Below, piece after piece: positions 27,315 through 36,565 of a stretch of DNA of 64,000 nucleotides. This DNA is from Candidatus Aminicenantota bacterium (lineage in GTDB: Bacteria > Acidobacteriota > Aminicenantia > Aminicenantales > Saccharicenantaceae): NCBI GenBank assembly GCA_014360015.1, contig JACIYJ010000005.1, positions 62,001-126,000 of the forward strand, written 5' to 3'. The notes beneath the pieces are model-generated. The model had not been told where the DNA came from and did no database searches. It saw only the letters and a program-made list of their open reading frames with translations. Each line of letters begins with the position of its first letter. Position 1 is the stretch's first letter. Both the position numbers and the translations under genes were made by a program.

Positions 27315-27962
27315 TTAAAAGCCAAGACCCAGCATTATAGAGAAGCCTTTATTTTTGATTTTATATGTTCCTAAATCACTCGTAGGCTGAATGATGTTGG
27401 AAAGCCCATAATGGTAGCGGGCATCGAGAGTTATTTTAAAGAGCATAGGTATTTTTAGGTCAAGTCCCAGTCCACCAACCGCCGCCAGACTGGATGATTT
27501 AAAATCAGATTTTATGTCTTCAGTTGTTGGTGAATTCTGGCTGGTCTCTTTAAACTTGGCTTTCTGCAAATACCCATAAGATGGACCTCCGAAGACATAG
27601 GCTTTAATAGGTCCAAGGGGGATAATATTAAGCCTGACCAGAAGCGGAATTTCAAGGTAATCAAGTAGGATCTGAACCTGATAAGGGCCACTGATCGGAT
27701 CCGTCCCAGAAAATTCAAAGCCTCTCCTGGAGTAAAGAACTTCAGGCTGAAAACCTATTGGTCCGAGATTGATGGCTAAAAAGAACCCGCCGCTGAAGCT
27801 TTTAAGGTATTTCTGATTGGTAAAAATATCAGCCGGGGGGCTAAAAGTTAAATTAGAATAATTCAAACCACCTTTTACACCAAAGGTGACCAGCGCCTGG
27901 GCCGGTGTAATTAGCAGAATAAACAGCAAAGTGATCAGAAAGAAACCTATAAGTTTTTTCAT
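27315..27962 (-). CDS. PorT-type outer-membrane beta-barrel protein
   Basis: A 215-residue protein with a signal peptide (residues 1-23, ending PAQA) and eight or so amphipathic strands. FGVKGGLNYSNL opens the barrel, LDYLEIPLLVRL is the family hallmark, and the chain ends in LGLGF. It is a diverged paralogue of the protein at 35322-35945, with the same length and order of motifs. PorT-like proteins are found across Bacteroidota and related phyla; this one has no defined function. It is monocistronic. Confidence 0.82.
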   Translation of the reverse strand: MKKLIGFFLITLLFILLITPAQALVTFGVKGGLNYSNLTFSPPADIFTNQKYLKSFSGGFFLAINLGPIGFQPEVLYSRRGFEFSGTDPISGPYQVQILLDYLEIPLLVRLNIIPLGPIKAYVFGGPSYGYLQKAKFKETSQNSPTTEDIKSDFKSSSLAAVGGLGLDLKIPMLFKITLDARYHYGLSNIIQPTSDLGTYKIKNKGFSIMLGLGF

Positions 27963-28149
27963 TTAATCCTCCTTTTTTGCTTTATAACATTTTTGTTGCT
28001 TATTTACAATAAAACATTGATTGATACTCATCATAGGCAGGGGCTCAAGCCGTCTCTCGGTTACTTTCAGACAAGAACGCCAACTTGAAGAAAAGCAGTG
28101 AAAAAATAAGCAGCCGGCTATATTTTAATTTAGAAGAAAGCGGCAAAGT

Positions 28150-28400
28150 TTATTGGCCGATCTGTTCAAGCCGGGAGACGCCAACCACAGCTCTTTCTCC
28201 AGATTTCAGGTTAAGTGCGCTTTCTATCAGCTTAATCGGGCTGGCTGATTTGTCGATCCAGTTGAAAGGTTTATCTGGAAATACCGTTTCAATCTTTACC
28301 TGTTGCAGACGCACCAGTAAATTTATATTGGGTTGAGATTCAGTTCCTCCTGACAAACTGGACAGGAGGTTAAATGGGTTTCAACTTTCGTTTTCCAGCG
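28150..28400 (-). pseudogene. Possible anti-sigma-factor remnant
   Basis: On the minus strand a frame beginning at 28508 reaches VETHLTSCPVCQEEL near 28376-28340, an HxxxCxxC zinc motif of the kind seen in ZAS anti-sigma factors. That frame stops soon after, while an adjacent frame stays open to 28150 with protein-like sequence (VRLQQVKIETVF, then GERAVVGVSRLEQIG). A frameshift near 28330 would join them. It abuts the radical-SAM fragment on the other strand. The rest of 27963-28373 shows no gene. Confidence 0.3.
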
Positions 28401-28943
28401 CTGGCTTTCATCCCAACTGTGGCTACGATTGCTCCAGAGAAAAGAGACTATTGGTTTGAGCGTCTCAAAATGATTAAGGATAGACATTATGATCACGGGA
28501 GGTTTCAACTCCAGTTTTCTATGAATTCAACTGACAAAAACTACCGTGATTGGATGATGCCGTTTAAAAAATGGTCGTTTGAGAAAATCAGGGATTATGG
28601 CCAGAAATTTTATAATCTCGGTGATAGGAAAATTACTCTTATTTATGCCCTGGCCGAAGACACTCCTTTTGAGGCAGATCCAATAATGGAGCTTTTTGAT
28701 TCGCAGATTTTTCTTGTAAAAATCACTCCATTAAACCCAACTTCAAGAGTTCAACAAGCGCGAATGAAAACGGCCCTGCGTTTTGATGGTTCATATCCTG
28801 AAAGGATAGACGCTGAGATAGATAAGCTGGAAAGATGTGGTTTTGAGGTAATTTTGTCGATAGGTTCTCTCGATGAAATCGAGGTTGGCTCAAATTGTGG
28901 CCAGATTGCCTGGAGTCGGGTGTCCTCAGTTTCAAATCTTTAA
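28374..28943 (+). pseudogene. C-terminal fragment of an RlmN-like radical SAM protein
   Basis: 189 codons whose residues from about 14 onward match the second half of an RlmN-type radical-SAM enzyme: FQLQFSMNSTD, then MMPFKKWSFEKI, GDRKITLIYAL, FLVKITPLNPTS and CGFEVILSIGSLDE ending in NCGQ. The N-terminal half with the CxxxCxxC cluster motif is missing, so the product cannot be an active SAM enzyme. The apparent AGGAGG ribosome site before ATG is also the complement of the anti-sigma zinc-motif codons, so it may be accidental. Confidence 0.6.
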
Positions 28944-29032
28944 AGAATAATTCATCAACTAATTCCTTCGGTTAAAAAAATTATACTTGTAATGCTCTGC
29001 CAGATTTTTAAAATTAGAAAAGGAGTTTTTCG

Positions 29033-29146
29033 ATGTTAAATTTCGAAAGGTTAAAGGAGGCTATCTATGAAAAAAACAATCAGTTTGCTGATGGCAATTT
29101 TTCTCTGGCTAAGTTTTTCACCATTCTCTGCTCTGGCCCAGGCTAA
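29033..29146 (+). other. Overlapping leader open frame
   Basis: ATG at 29033 with AGGAG 8 bases before it opens a 37-codon frame that contains the ribosome site and start of the M55 peptidase gene in a different frame, ending at TAA 29146. It could be a translated leader that affects the peptidase start at 29067, or chance. Confidence 0.25.
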
Positions 29147-29966
29147 AAAACCGAAAATCTACATTTCAGTGGATATGGAAGGCATAGCCCATATTGTCAA
29201 TGCCCAGACTTCGCCTGGTCAGTTTGACTATGAACGTGGCCGCCGGCTGATGACGGCTGAAGTCAATGCCGCCATCGAAGGCTGTCTGGCGGCCGGAGCC
29301 GGGGAAATTATTGTTTCCGATTCTCACGGCAATGCCCAGAATATTATTCCCGAAGAGCTGAACGAAGCCGCTTATCTGATTCGTTCCTTCCCGCGTCCTC
29401 TGCTTCAGATGGAAGGAATTGATTCCAGGTTTGACGGCGTGATTTTTATCGGTTATCACCCCAAGGAAGGCACACCTGAGGCCAATCTTTCTCATACCAT
29501 TTGGGGAACCAAATTTGCTGAAATAAGAGTAAATGGCCGGCCAGTTTCAGAGGCTCTTTTCAATGCGGCTGTGGCCGGACATTTCGGGGTGCCGGTGATT
29601 CTGGTTTGTGGAGACCAGAATGTGGTCAGAGAAGCTAAGGAAAATTTTGGTGATATTGAAACCGTCATGACCAAGGAATCCATTGGCTTCCTTTCAGCCA
29701 AATCTCCCCATCCAAAGGTTGTTTGTGCTGAAATAAGGCAAAAAGCCGAGCGGGCGGTCAAGCGAATTAAAGAATTCAAGCCTTATGTGGTTCAAAAGCC
29801 AGTTAAACTCGACCTGGTCTTTAAAAATATCTTCGACGCTGAAACGACCGCTTATTTGCCATGGGTGAAAAGAACCGAAGGCAAAGCTATCCAGGTTGAA
29901 TTCGCGGACATGCTGGCTGCTAACCGCTTCATCACGGCCCTTTTTGCCATCAACAACCGGCAGTAG
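29067..29966 (+). CDS. Exported M55 family D-aminopeptidase
   Basis: A 299-residue zinc peptidase of the DppA type, with a signal peptide (residues 1-25, ending ALAQA) that sends it across the inner membrane. The metal-binding and active-site motifs are in order: SVDMEGIAHI, DYERGRRLM, SDSHGNAQN, FIGYHPKEG with the NLSHT block, and CGDQNV. DppA releases N-terminal D-amino acids from peptides, so a role in peptidoglycan-peptide or dipeptide use is likely. AAAGGAGG precedes ATG. Confidence 0.9.
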   Translation: MKKTISLLMAIFLWLSFSPFSALAQAKKPKIYISVDMEGIAHIVNAQTSPGQFDYERGRRLMTAEVNAAIEGCLAAGAGEIIVSDSHGNAQNIIPEELNEAAYLIRSFPRPLLQMEGIDSRFDGVIFIGYHPKEGTPEANLSHTIWGTKFAEIRVNGRPVSEALFNAAVAGHFGVPVILVCGDQNVVREAKENFGDIETVMTKESIGFLSAKSPHPKVVCAEIRQKAERAVKRIKEFKPYVVQKPVKLDLVFKNIFDAETTAYLPWVKRTEGKAIQVEFADMLAANRFITALFAINNRQ

Positions 29967-30246
29967 AGTTATTATTTATGAGTAAACTGAGATTTATAAT
30001 GAGATTGGTAAAACCGCACAGATACTGTTAGTAAAGCTCGAGAGTGTACACAGATTGAAGGAACTAAGATAATTGTCCAGCAGGGAAAGAAAAGTTTGAT
30101 TAGAGTGTATAGTCCAGAACATGAAAAGGTTTTCTAAAATTTCAGAGAGGAAGGTTGTTTTGTTAGAGGATTTGCTGTAATTAACTTAAGCAAGAGTTGC
30201 AAGTACCAGACGAAATAAACTTTATAAACCATCAGAGGATGTAGCC
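29967..30246. other. Intergenic region with a short open remnant
   Basis: 280 bases. A frame from 30012 to TAA at 30137 reads like coding sequence (IVQQGKKSLIRVYSPEHEKVF) but has no start or ribosome site, so it may be the tail of a lost gene. No RNA gene or terminator hairpin was seen. Confidence 0.2.
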
Positions 30247-32217
30247 ATGACTCTTTTCCTTCTGGGGGAACTGGTAACAATTCTCGTGGCTTCGATTCTG
30301 ATCATAATAATTTTTCACCGACTGAAACTTCCGGCTGTGGTTGGTTTTCTGATTACCGGTATTTTAATCGGCCCGGGCGGTCTGTCGCTGGTTAAAGACC
30401 TGAGGGCCATCAAGGCCTTGGCCGAAATCGGGGTGATGATGTTGCTATTCACCATCGGGATTGAATTTTCTCTTGCCCGACTGAAAAAAATTCAGCGTTA
30501 TTTCTGGCTCGGTGGTGGATTTCAGGTATTGCTGACCATTATAATTGTTGCTGCCATTTCCCGAGCTCTAAGCACTGTTCCTCAGGAAGGCCTTTTCTAT
30601 GGCTTTCTGGTAGCCCTGAGCAGCACGGCGGTAGTGTTAAAACTTCTTTCGGATAGGAATATGCTTGGCTCACCCTCAGGGCAGATTTCTATGGGCATTT
30701 TGATTTTTCAGGATGTGGCCATTGTGCCGATGCTGGCCCTGATACCTGTTCTGGCCAATCTCGGTTCGATTTCTTTTCTTACTGTGGGCAGCCGTTTTGC
30801 TCTAAGTGTCCTTTCTGTTCTGGTCATATTTTTTATTGCCAGAAAACTAATGCCGACGGTCATTTCGTTGATTGTCCGAACGAGAATTAAAGAAATTTTT
30901 CTCCTCTCAGCCCTTTTTGCCTGTCTCGGGATGGCTTATCTCACTTCATCCTTAGGACTTTCCCTGGCTCTTGGAGCCTTTTTAGCCGGAATCATAATTT
31001 CTGAGTCTGATTACAGCCATCAGGTTGTCTCTGATATTATGCCGTTTAAAGATGTGTTTAATAGCATTTTCTTCATTTCAGTGGGCATGTTGCTGGATAC
31101 CAGACTGGTCTGGAGCCTCAAGTGGCTGATTGTGGCTGTTGTAGCCGGAATCCTGCTTCTTAAAATTCTTGTCGTCTTTCTGACAGTCAGATTATTGAAA
31201 TTTAATCATCAAATTTCATTGCTCACCGCTTTCGGTCTGGCCCAGATTGGTGAGTTCTCTTTCGTTCTGGCCAGCGTTGGTCGGGAAAACGGCTTTCTTT
31301 CCGGGCAAGCCTTTCAGGTGTTTGTGGCTTCTTCGGTTCTGACCATCTTAGCCACACCTTTTCTGATGCAGATTGGGCCGCATTTAGCAGAGAAATTAAT
31401 TGGAAGATTCGGCGAAGAAAAAGAACCGGAAGCTCGAAATGTTGAAACCAGGCATCTTCAGGACCATGTAATCATTGCTGGCTTTGGACTTAATGGACAG
31501 AATTTAGTTAGGGTTCTTAAAGAAACAGGTATTAAATACGTCATATTAGAAGTAAATCCGGAGACTTTTCGCCAGACTGTTGAGCAAGGTGAACCGATAA
31601 TATTTGGGGATGCTTCCAGCCAGATGATTCTGACTGAAGCCGGGATTTCGAGGGCCAAAGCCCTGGTTCTGGCTATTTCCGACCCCGCAGCAACCAGAAG
31701 AGCGGTCAAGACTGCCCGGACTCTTAACCCGGAGGTTTTTATCATTGTCAGAACGCGTTTTACTTCTGAAATTGAAGAACTTTATTCACTCGGAGCCAAT
31801 GATGTCATCCCGGAGGAATTTGAGACTTCAATCGAGATCTTTGTTCGGGTACTGGAAAAATTTCATCTGCCCAGAAACATCATCAACACTCAGGTTCAGA
31901 TTATTCGGAGCGAAAGGTATGGACTGCTGCGGGGGGCCAGGTCGGCTTCTCGGCGACTTTCTGAGAAAATTTATGATTTTCTGGAAGCTGGAGTGGTTGA
32001 AACATTCTTGGTTGGTAGTGACTCCTGGATAGTGGGCAGAAGCCTGGGTGAACTTGACCTTAGAGGTAAAACCGGAGTAACGGTGATTGCGGTGGTAAGA
32101 AATGAGAAGACCCACAGCGGGCCAGGAGCGGATTTCAGGCTGAAAAGTCGAGACATTCTGGTGCTGGTCGGTGATCATCAGGCTATTGATAAGGCCTTTG
32201 AGTATCTGGGCGGCTGA
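30247..32217 (+). CDS. Kef-type cation:proton antiporter with RCK domains
   Basis: A 656-residue CPA2 antiporter. Residues 1-385 contain about 12-13 membrane helices, with GFLITGILIGPGGL near residue 33 and the ion-path region LLFTIGIEFSL. Residues 410-530 are an RCK/TrkA-N nucleotide-binding domain (HVIIAGFGLNGQNLVRVL), and residues 570-656 a TrkA-C ligand-binding domain. It exchanges K+ or Na+ for H+ under control of the cytoplasmic domains. It lacks the KefC glutathione context, so the regulator may be NAD(H) or another nucleotide. It is monocistronic. Confidence 0.92.
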   Translation: MTLFLLGELVTILVASILIIIIFHRLKLPAVVGFLITGILIGPGGLSLVKDLRAIKALAEIGVMMLLFTIGIEFSLARLKKIQRYFWLGGGFQVLLTIIIVAAISRALSTVPQEGLFYGFLVALSSTAVVLKLLSDRNMLGSPSGQISMGILIFQDVAIVPMLALIPVLANLGSISFLTVGSRFALSVLSVLVIFFIARKLMPTVISLIVRTRIKEIFLLSALFACLGMAYLTSSLGLSLALGAFLAGIIISESDYSHQVVSDIMPFKDVFNSIFFISVGMLLDTRLVWSLKWLIVAVVAGILLLKILVVFLTVRLLKFNHQISLLTAFGLAQIGEFSFVLASVGRENGFLSGQAFQVFVASSVLTILATPFLMQIGPHLAEKLIGRFGEEKEPEARNVETRHLQDHVIIAGFGLNGQNLVRVLKETGIKYVILEVNPETFRQTVEQGEPIIFGDASSQMILTEAGISRAKALVLAISDPAATRRAVKTARTLNPEVFIIVRTRFTSEIEELYSLGANDVIPEEFETSIEIFVRVLEKFHLPRNIINTQVQIIRSERYGLLRGARSASRRLSEKIYDFLEAGVVETFLVGSDSWIVGRSLGELDLRGKTGVTVIAVVRNEKTHSGPGADFRLKSRDILVLVGDHQAIDKAFEYLGG

Positions 32218-32430
32218 TTTCCTCTATTTCCTCTATTACTGTTCTTATTCAAAAACAATGGTGATACCCTAATAGTCCTTTATCGTTTCAAATTCAACTA
32301 AATCTTTCAGCCTGAGAGAATTTAGCTTTCGACTGTCTTGGCAACTGGGGGTTAAATCTGTCCGAGAGACATTCGGTAACTGGAAAAGTCCAGCAAAAGA
32401 TGTCATTATTTTATTGAATTTTGTATTTAA

Positions 32431-32459
32431 TTGTTGAGCATTATATTTTTGGTTATAAT
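32431..32459 (+). promoter_or_regulatory. Sigma-70 promoter of the PAS kinase gene
   Basis: TTGTTG (32431-32436), a 17-base spacer and a perfect TATAAT (32454-32459), 27 bases before the ATG at 32487. The leader would be only about 20 bases. Confidence 0.5.
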
Positions 32460-32486
32460 ATTAAACGAAAATTCTGAGTTAAGTCT

Positions 32487-35198
32487 ATGGGAACAGAGAA
32501 AATTAAGAAGGGCAAATCCTCTAAGCGGAGTCAGAGAAAGAAAATTAACTTTGATGAGAATAGTCTGGCTTTTTTCCGCCAGCTTCAAAAAATAGCTGAT
32601 AGGGAAAATCATCTGGAAGCCTTTCTGGAAGCAGCAACCAGAATTATCGGTCAGAACCTGGGTTATGACCGGGTGGCAGTTTTTCTTTTTGATGCAAAAT
32701 CCTCTGAGCTGGTGTATTTAAAAGGCTGGGCTAAGGCCGCTATTGACCTGCCTTCTGGCTATAGACAGGGAATAGATTCTGGTTTGATCGGAAGAGCTGC
32801 TCGAGTTGTAAAACCGGTGGTCGTAAATGATGTTTCGAAAAATAGGGATTATCTTAAATGTCATGAAGTTGAGATTAAATCTGAAGCTGCTTTTCCCATA
32901 ACCTTCAGAAGCCAATTGCTTGGGGTTCTGGATTTGCAGGACGCTAAGAAAAATGCTTTTTCTAAGGGTGAAGTCAATTTTCTGAATTTCCTGACCAGGT
33001 TTCTTGGCTCAGCTCTGGCTGAACGTCGCAAAGAAGAGGAGCTGACCTCTCAGCTGGAAAAGACCAGAGTTATACTCGATGGAATAAGGGATGGCTATTA
33101 TGAAGTTGACCTGAAAGGCAATTTTACATTTATCAATGAAGCCCTGGCTCGAGCCTGGGGACGTAAGCGGGAAGAATTGCTGGGAAAAAATTACCGGAAT
33201 TTCCTTGAATCTGAAAGCATTGACCGGGTTTTTAAAATTTTCAATCAAGTTTACAGCACAGGTAAGGCTCGGGGTGGAATAGAAATCCAGGTCAGAGATA
33301 TAAAAGGAACAATTCATACCGTTGAACTTTCTGTGGCCCTAAAAAGAGATGCTTCAGGAGCTCCCATCGGTTTTTACGGTATAGTCCATGATATAACCGA
33401 AAGAGTCAGGATTGAAAATGAGCTGCGCGCAGCCAATGCCCGGTTTAGTTCTTTGCTCGAAGCTCTGCCCGATGTTATCTATTTTAAAGACCTTGAAGGC
33501 CGCAATTTAATCATCAACCGGGCTATGGAAGAAATGACCGGGCTTAAGCGTGAGGAAATTCTGGGTAAAACTGATTCAGAGATTTTTCCTCCCGATCTGG
33601 CTGCCCAGTGTCTAGAATCAGACCAGAAAGTTCTGGCTGAAAAAAAGATTTTCAGGTTCTTTGAAAAGACTGTTAATCCGGATGGTCAATCCCGTTATTT
33701 TGAAACTATCAAGGCTCCAGTTTTTGATAGAGCCGGAAATATTACCGGAATAGTAGGAATTAGCCGGGATATTACAGAGAAAACCCTGGCTGAAGAAAAA
33801 ATTAAAGAAAGTGAAAGAAACTTCCGGAGTCTTTTTGAAAATTCTACCCTTGGCCTTTACCGGACCACACCTGATGGCCGGATTTTACTGGCCAACCCAA
33901 CTATAGTCCGAATGCTTGGTTATGAGAGTTTTGAAGAGTTATCATCAAGAAATTTAGAAAGAGATGGCTTTGAACCCAGCTATCCCAGGAAAATGTTTAT
34001 AGAAAAGGTAGAAAAGGAAGGTGAGGTCAGGGGGGTTGAGGCAGCCTGGAAAAGAAAGGATGGTACCATCATCTATGTCCGCGAAAGTGCTCGGGCTATA
34101 AGGGATGAAAATGGTCGGACTCTCTACTATGAAGGCACGGTCGAGGATATTACTGAGAAAAAACTGGCTGAGTTGGCTCTGGCTGAACAGAAAGAGCTTT
34201 TTCAAACAGTCCTGGACAGTGCCGAAGACTTGATTTTCGTTCTTGATAGAGATTACAAAATTTTGTTGTTCAATAAAGCGGCAGAAAGGGTTTTTAGTTG
34301 GAGCCTGGAGGAGTTAAAAGGCAAAAAATTCAATGAAATTTATCCGGCTGAAGGCTGGCCCGAAGCTAAGAATAGATTTGACCGGGTGCTTAAGGGGGAG
34401 GTAGTTAAAGAAGATGTTGAAATCAATTTTCGGGGAAGAAATTTTGTTTTGAGCGTAACCGAAGTTCCTCTGCGCAATGAGAAGGGAGAAGTTTATGCCG
34501 TTTGTGGGATAGCCAGAGATGTTACCCGAAGAGTGGAACTGGAAAGAGAGCTGGAATCATCGCTGCGGGAAAAAGAAGTTTTGCTCAGGGAAATCCATCA
34601 CCGGGTTAAGAACAATATGCAGGTCATCTCCAGCCTTCTCAATCTTCAGGCTCATTATGTCAATAATCCAGAATTCACTTCCATTATAAAGGAATGCCAG
34701 AACCGGATTCGGTCAATGGCTCTGGTTCACGAACATCTGTATCAATCAAAGAACCTGGCCAGCATCAATTTTGCCGATTATCTCGGTAAACTGATCATCC
34801 ATCTTTATAATGTGCATCAAATTAAACAGGAGAAGGTTGAGTTGGAAATAGAAACTGATGATCTTTTTCTGGAGATAGGAGTGGCTATCCCACTGGGACT
34901 TCTGGCCAGTGAGATTATCTCTAACAGCTTTAAACATGCCTTCCCCGGAGAGCGAAAAGGTAAAGTCAGGGTTAGATTGAAGGAAATCTCGCCTTCCCAT
35001 TATCAGCTGGAGATAAGCGATAATGGAGTGGGATTACCTCCTGAGGTTGATCCTGTTGACAGCAAGAGCTTTGGCTTACAGCTTATAAGTCTTCTCAGCG
35101 ATCAGATTGGAGGAAAGATAGAAGTTGACCGTACGGCGGGAACAAGATTTGTGGTGAGCTTTGAATACAGGGGTAGCAGTCTCAACCATAATTCTTGA
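32487..35198 (+). CDS. Multi-PAS sensor histidine kinase
   Basis: A 903-residue soluble kinase. A GAF domain lies at about residues 25-180, followed by four PAS/PAC units (about 190-310, 318-435, 445-565 and 570-690), each ending in a D(I/V)T linker. The HisKA_2-type dimerisation domain carries the phospho-acceptor in EIHHRVKNNMQVISSLLNLQ (H704/H705), and an HATPase domain (about 790-900) has N-, D- and G-box residues (ISNSFKHAF, ISDNGVGLP). There are no membrane helices, so it senses internal signals, perhaps redox or small ligands. No response regulator is adjacent; the partner is unknown. Confidence 0.92.
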   Translation: MGTEKIKKGKSSKRSQRKKINFDENSLAFFRQLQKIADRENHLEAFLEAATRIIGQNLGYDRVAVFLFDAKSSELVYLKGWAKAAIDLPSGYRQGIDSGLIGRAARVVKPVVVNDVSKNRDYLKCHEVEIKSEAAFPITFRSQLLGVLDLQDAKKNAFSKGEVNFLNFLTRFLGSALAERRKEEELTSQLEKTRVILDGIRDGYYEVDLKGNFTFINEALARAWGRKREELLGKNYRNFLESESIDRVFKIFNQVYSTGKARGGIEIQVRDIKGTIHTVELSVALKRDASGAPIGFYGIVHDITERVRIENELRAANARFSSLLEALPDVIYFKDLEGRNLIINRAMEEMTGLKREEILGKTDSEIFPPDLAAQCLESDQKVLAEKKIFRFFEKTVNPDGQSRYFETIKAPVFDRAGNITGIVGISRDITEKTLAEEKIKESERNFRSLFENSTLGLYRTTPDGRILLANPTIVRMLGYESFEELSSRNLERDGFEPSYPRKMFIEKVEKEGEVRGVEAAWKRKDGTIIYVRESARAIRDENGRTLYYEGTVEDITEKKLAELALAEQKELFQTVLDSAEDLIFVLDRDYKILLFNKAAERVFSWSLEELKGKKFNEIYPAEGWPEAKNRFDRVLKGEVVKEDVEINFRGRNFVLSVTEVPLRNEKGEVYAVCGIARDVTRRVELERELESSLREKEVLLREIHHRVKNNMQVISSLLNLQAHYVNNPEFTSIIKECQNRIRSMALVHEHLYQSKNLASINFADYLGKLIIHLYNVHQIKQEKVELEIETDDLFLEIGVAIPLGLLASEIISNSFKHAFPGERKGKVRVRLKEISPSHYQLEISDNGVGLPPEVDPVDSKSFGLQLISLLSDQIGGKIEVDRTAGTRFVVSFEYRGSSLNHNS

Positions 35199-35280
35199 TG
35201 ACTTCTGACCCAGATCGTAAGAGAAAAGCTCCATTTAGCCCTCGGCGTGGTGAAAGTTTTTAGTTTTTATTAGATTTTCT

Positions 35281-35308
35281 GAGTTCTCAGGCTTTTGGTC
35301 CTGAACTC
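35281..35308. terminator. Candidate terminator between convergent genes
   Basis: GAGTTCTCAGG (35281-35291) pairs with CCTGAACTC (35300-35308) with one two-base bulge and an 8-base loop. TTATTT follows on the plus side. It lies between the kinase and PorT-type genes, which converge. Confidence 0.35.
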
Positions 35309-35321
35309 TTATTTAAGGATT

Positions 35322-35945
35322 TTAGAAAGCAATGCCGACAGTGGCCGACCAGACTCCGTTTTTCACATCAAGAGCAGTTGTACCCTGAGCAGCGCTAAGA
35401 ACTTTTTTCAGGCCGAGGCTGTAGCGGATATCGATCATGAAATGACGGCCAAAATCCAGTCCGGCTCCAAAGATGGCTCCGTAATCATTATTCTCCAGGA
35501 TTTTTTCTTGTAGAGGCACATCCTGGCCATTTATCTGAAGTTTCTCTTTCAGCTTGAAACCGACAGATGGCCCGGCAAAAATGGCTGGCTGGATTCCAGG
35601 AGTGGGAATCCGCAGTTTGAGCAGCACCGGAATTTCCAAGTAATCACCATAAAGTTTTTTAGTATAATCACCAGCAGTAACCTGCTCCTGGGAACCTTTC
35701 ATGGTATAAAGGAATTCAGGTTCAATGGTGATTATTTTGCCAATGTTGATGGCAAAGAAAATTCCACCTACCAATCCTACCTTGTATTTTATCGTTCCTT
35801 CCAAATTCTGAATATCTGCCCCTGTCAATTTAGAGGCATTTCCCCCTCCGCGGATACCGAATTGAATTCCTGCTTCGGAGTTGACTGGGAAAATCAGCAA
35901 AAAGAGAAAAGCTGAAACCAGAAGTGAGGTTAATATTTTCTTCAT
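35322..35945 (-). CDS. PorT-type outer-membrane beta-barrel protein (paralogue)
   Basis: A 207-residue barrel protein with signal peptide (residues 1-25, ending NSEA), FGIRGGGNASKL opening strand, the DYLEIPVLLKLRI hallmark, an AIFAGPSVGF strand and a C-terminal GIAF. It shares length and motif order with the protein at 27315-27962, so the two are paralogues about 7.4 kb apart; sequence divergence shows the duplication is old. AGGAGG precedes ATG. Function unknown. Confidence 0.82.
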   Translation of the reverse strand: MKKILTSLLVSAFLFLLIFPVNSEAGIQFGIRGGGNASKLTGADIQNLEGTIKYKVGLVGGIFFAINIGKIITIEPEFLYTMKGSQEQVTAGDYTKKLYGDYLEIPVLLKLRIPTPGIQPAIFAGPSVGFKLKEKLQINGQDVPLQEKILENNDYGAIFGAGLDFGRHFMIDIRYSLGLKKVLSAAQGTTALDVKNGVWSATVGIAF

Positions 35946-35993
35946 GAAAACCTCCTTTTTTATTTATTTTCGAGTCTAAACTGTTTTGCCTTT

Positions 35994-36029
35994 AATAGCC
36001 TCACCTAAAAGGGTGATTTTGCTGGCTAT
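35994..36029. other. Nested inverted repeat
   Basis: AATAGCC (35994-36000) pairs with GGCTATT (36023-36029), and inside it TCACC (36001-36005) pairs with GGTGA (36012-36016). It lies in the divergent gap between the PorT paralogue and the OsmC gene and could be an operator or an RNA hairpin in the PorT leader. Confidence 0.35.
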
Positions 36030-36088
36030 TTTATCACCTTTATAAGGTCAAGGAAATGAGCGAAAAAGGCTTGAGAGTGGCAGGCTTA

Positions 36089-36116
36089 TTGCTGAATCCG
36101 GACAAAAGTGTAAAAT
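36089..36116 (+). promoter_or_regulatory. Possible promoter of the OsmC gene
   Basis: TTGCTG (36089-36094), a 16-base spacer and TAAAAT (36111-36116), 33 bases before the ATG at 36149. Confidence 0.4.
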
Positions 36117-36148
36117 AGAAAAGCCATTTAGATTCACAGGAGGAGATT

Positions 36149-36553
36149 ATGGACCAGAAAGAAATCAGGGTTACCTTTCCCGGCGGTTTAAGAGTTAATG
36201 CCGAATACCGTGGGATGGTAATTGCCACTGACCAGCCCGTTTATGCTGGCGGTGAAGGTTCGGCTCCAGCTCCGTTTGATCTGTTCTTAGCTTCAATTGC
36301 TACCTGCGCTGGTTATTACGTACTCGCCTTTTGCAAGCAGCGTGGACTGGCCACGGATGGCATCTTTTTGACTGTATCTATGGAAAAAGGTCAGGTTTCC
36401 AGGATGATTGAGAACATCAAAATTGATATCCATCTACCAGAAGATTTTCCGGACAAATATCTCGAGGCCGTGGTCAGAGCGGCTGACCAGTGCACGGTTA
36501 AAGCTCATATCCTCAATCCACCGAAAATTGAAGTAAAAGCAGTTAAAGGATAA
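36149..36553 (+). CDS. OsmC family protein
   Basis: A 134-residue OsmC/Ohr-fold protein. Family members are thiol-dependent peroxidases acting on organic hydroperoxides. The helix with the first catalytic Cys is visible (DLFLASIATCAGYYVLAFC), and a second Cys lies near residue 115 in DQCTVKAHIL, the usual spacing. It belongs to the short YhfA-like branch, where peroxide activity is less well proven than in Ohr. AGGAGGAG precedes ATG. The PAP2 gene follows by 12 bases. Confidence 0.87.
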   Translation: MDQKEIRVTFPGGLRVNAEYRGMVIATDQPVYAGGEGSAPAPFDLFLASIATCAGYYVLAFCKQRGLATDGIFLTVSMEKGQVSRMIENIKIDIHLPEDFPDKYLEAVVRAADQCTVKAHILNPPKIEVKAVKG

Positions 36554-36565
36554 AGCCAAGCCCTG

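Noticed and set aside
32218..32486. Possible riboswitch before the PAS kinase
   Set aside because: Fragments such as GCCTGAGAG resemble pieces of known riboswitches, but no complete conserved core could be traced.
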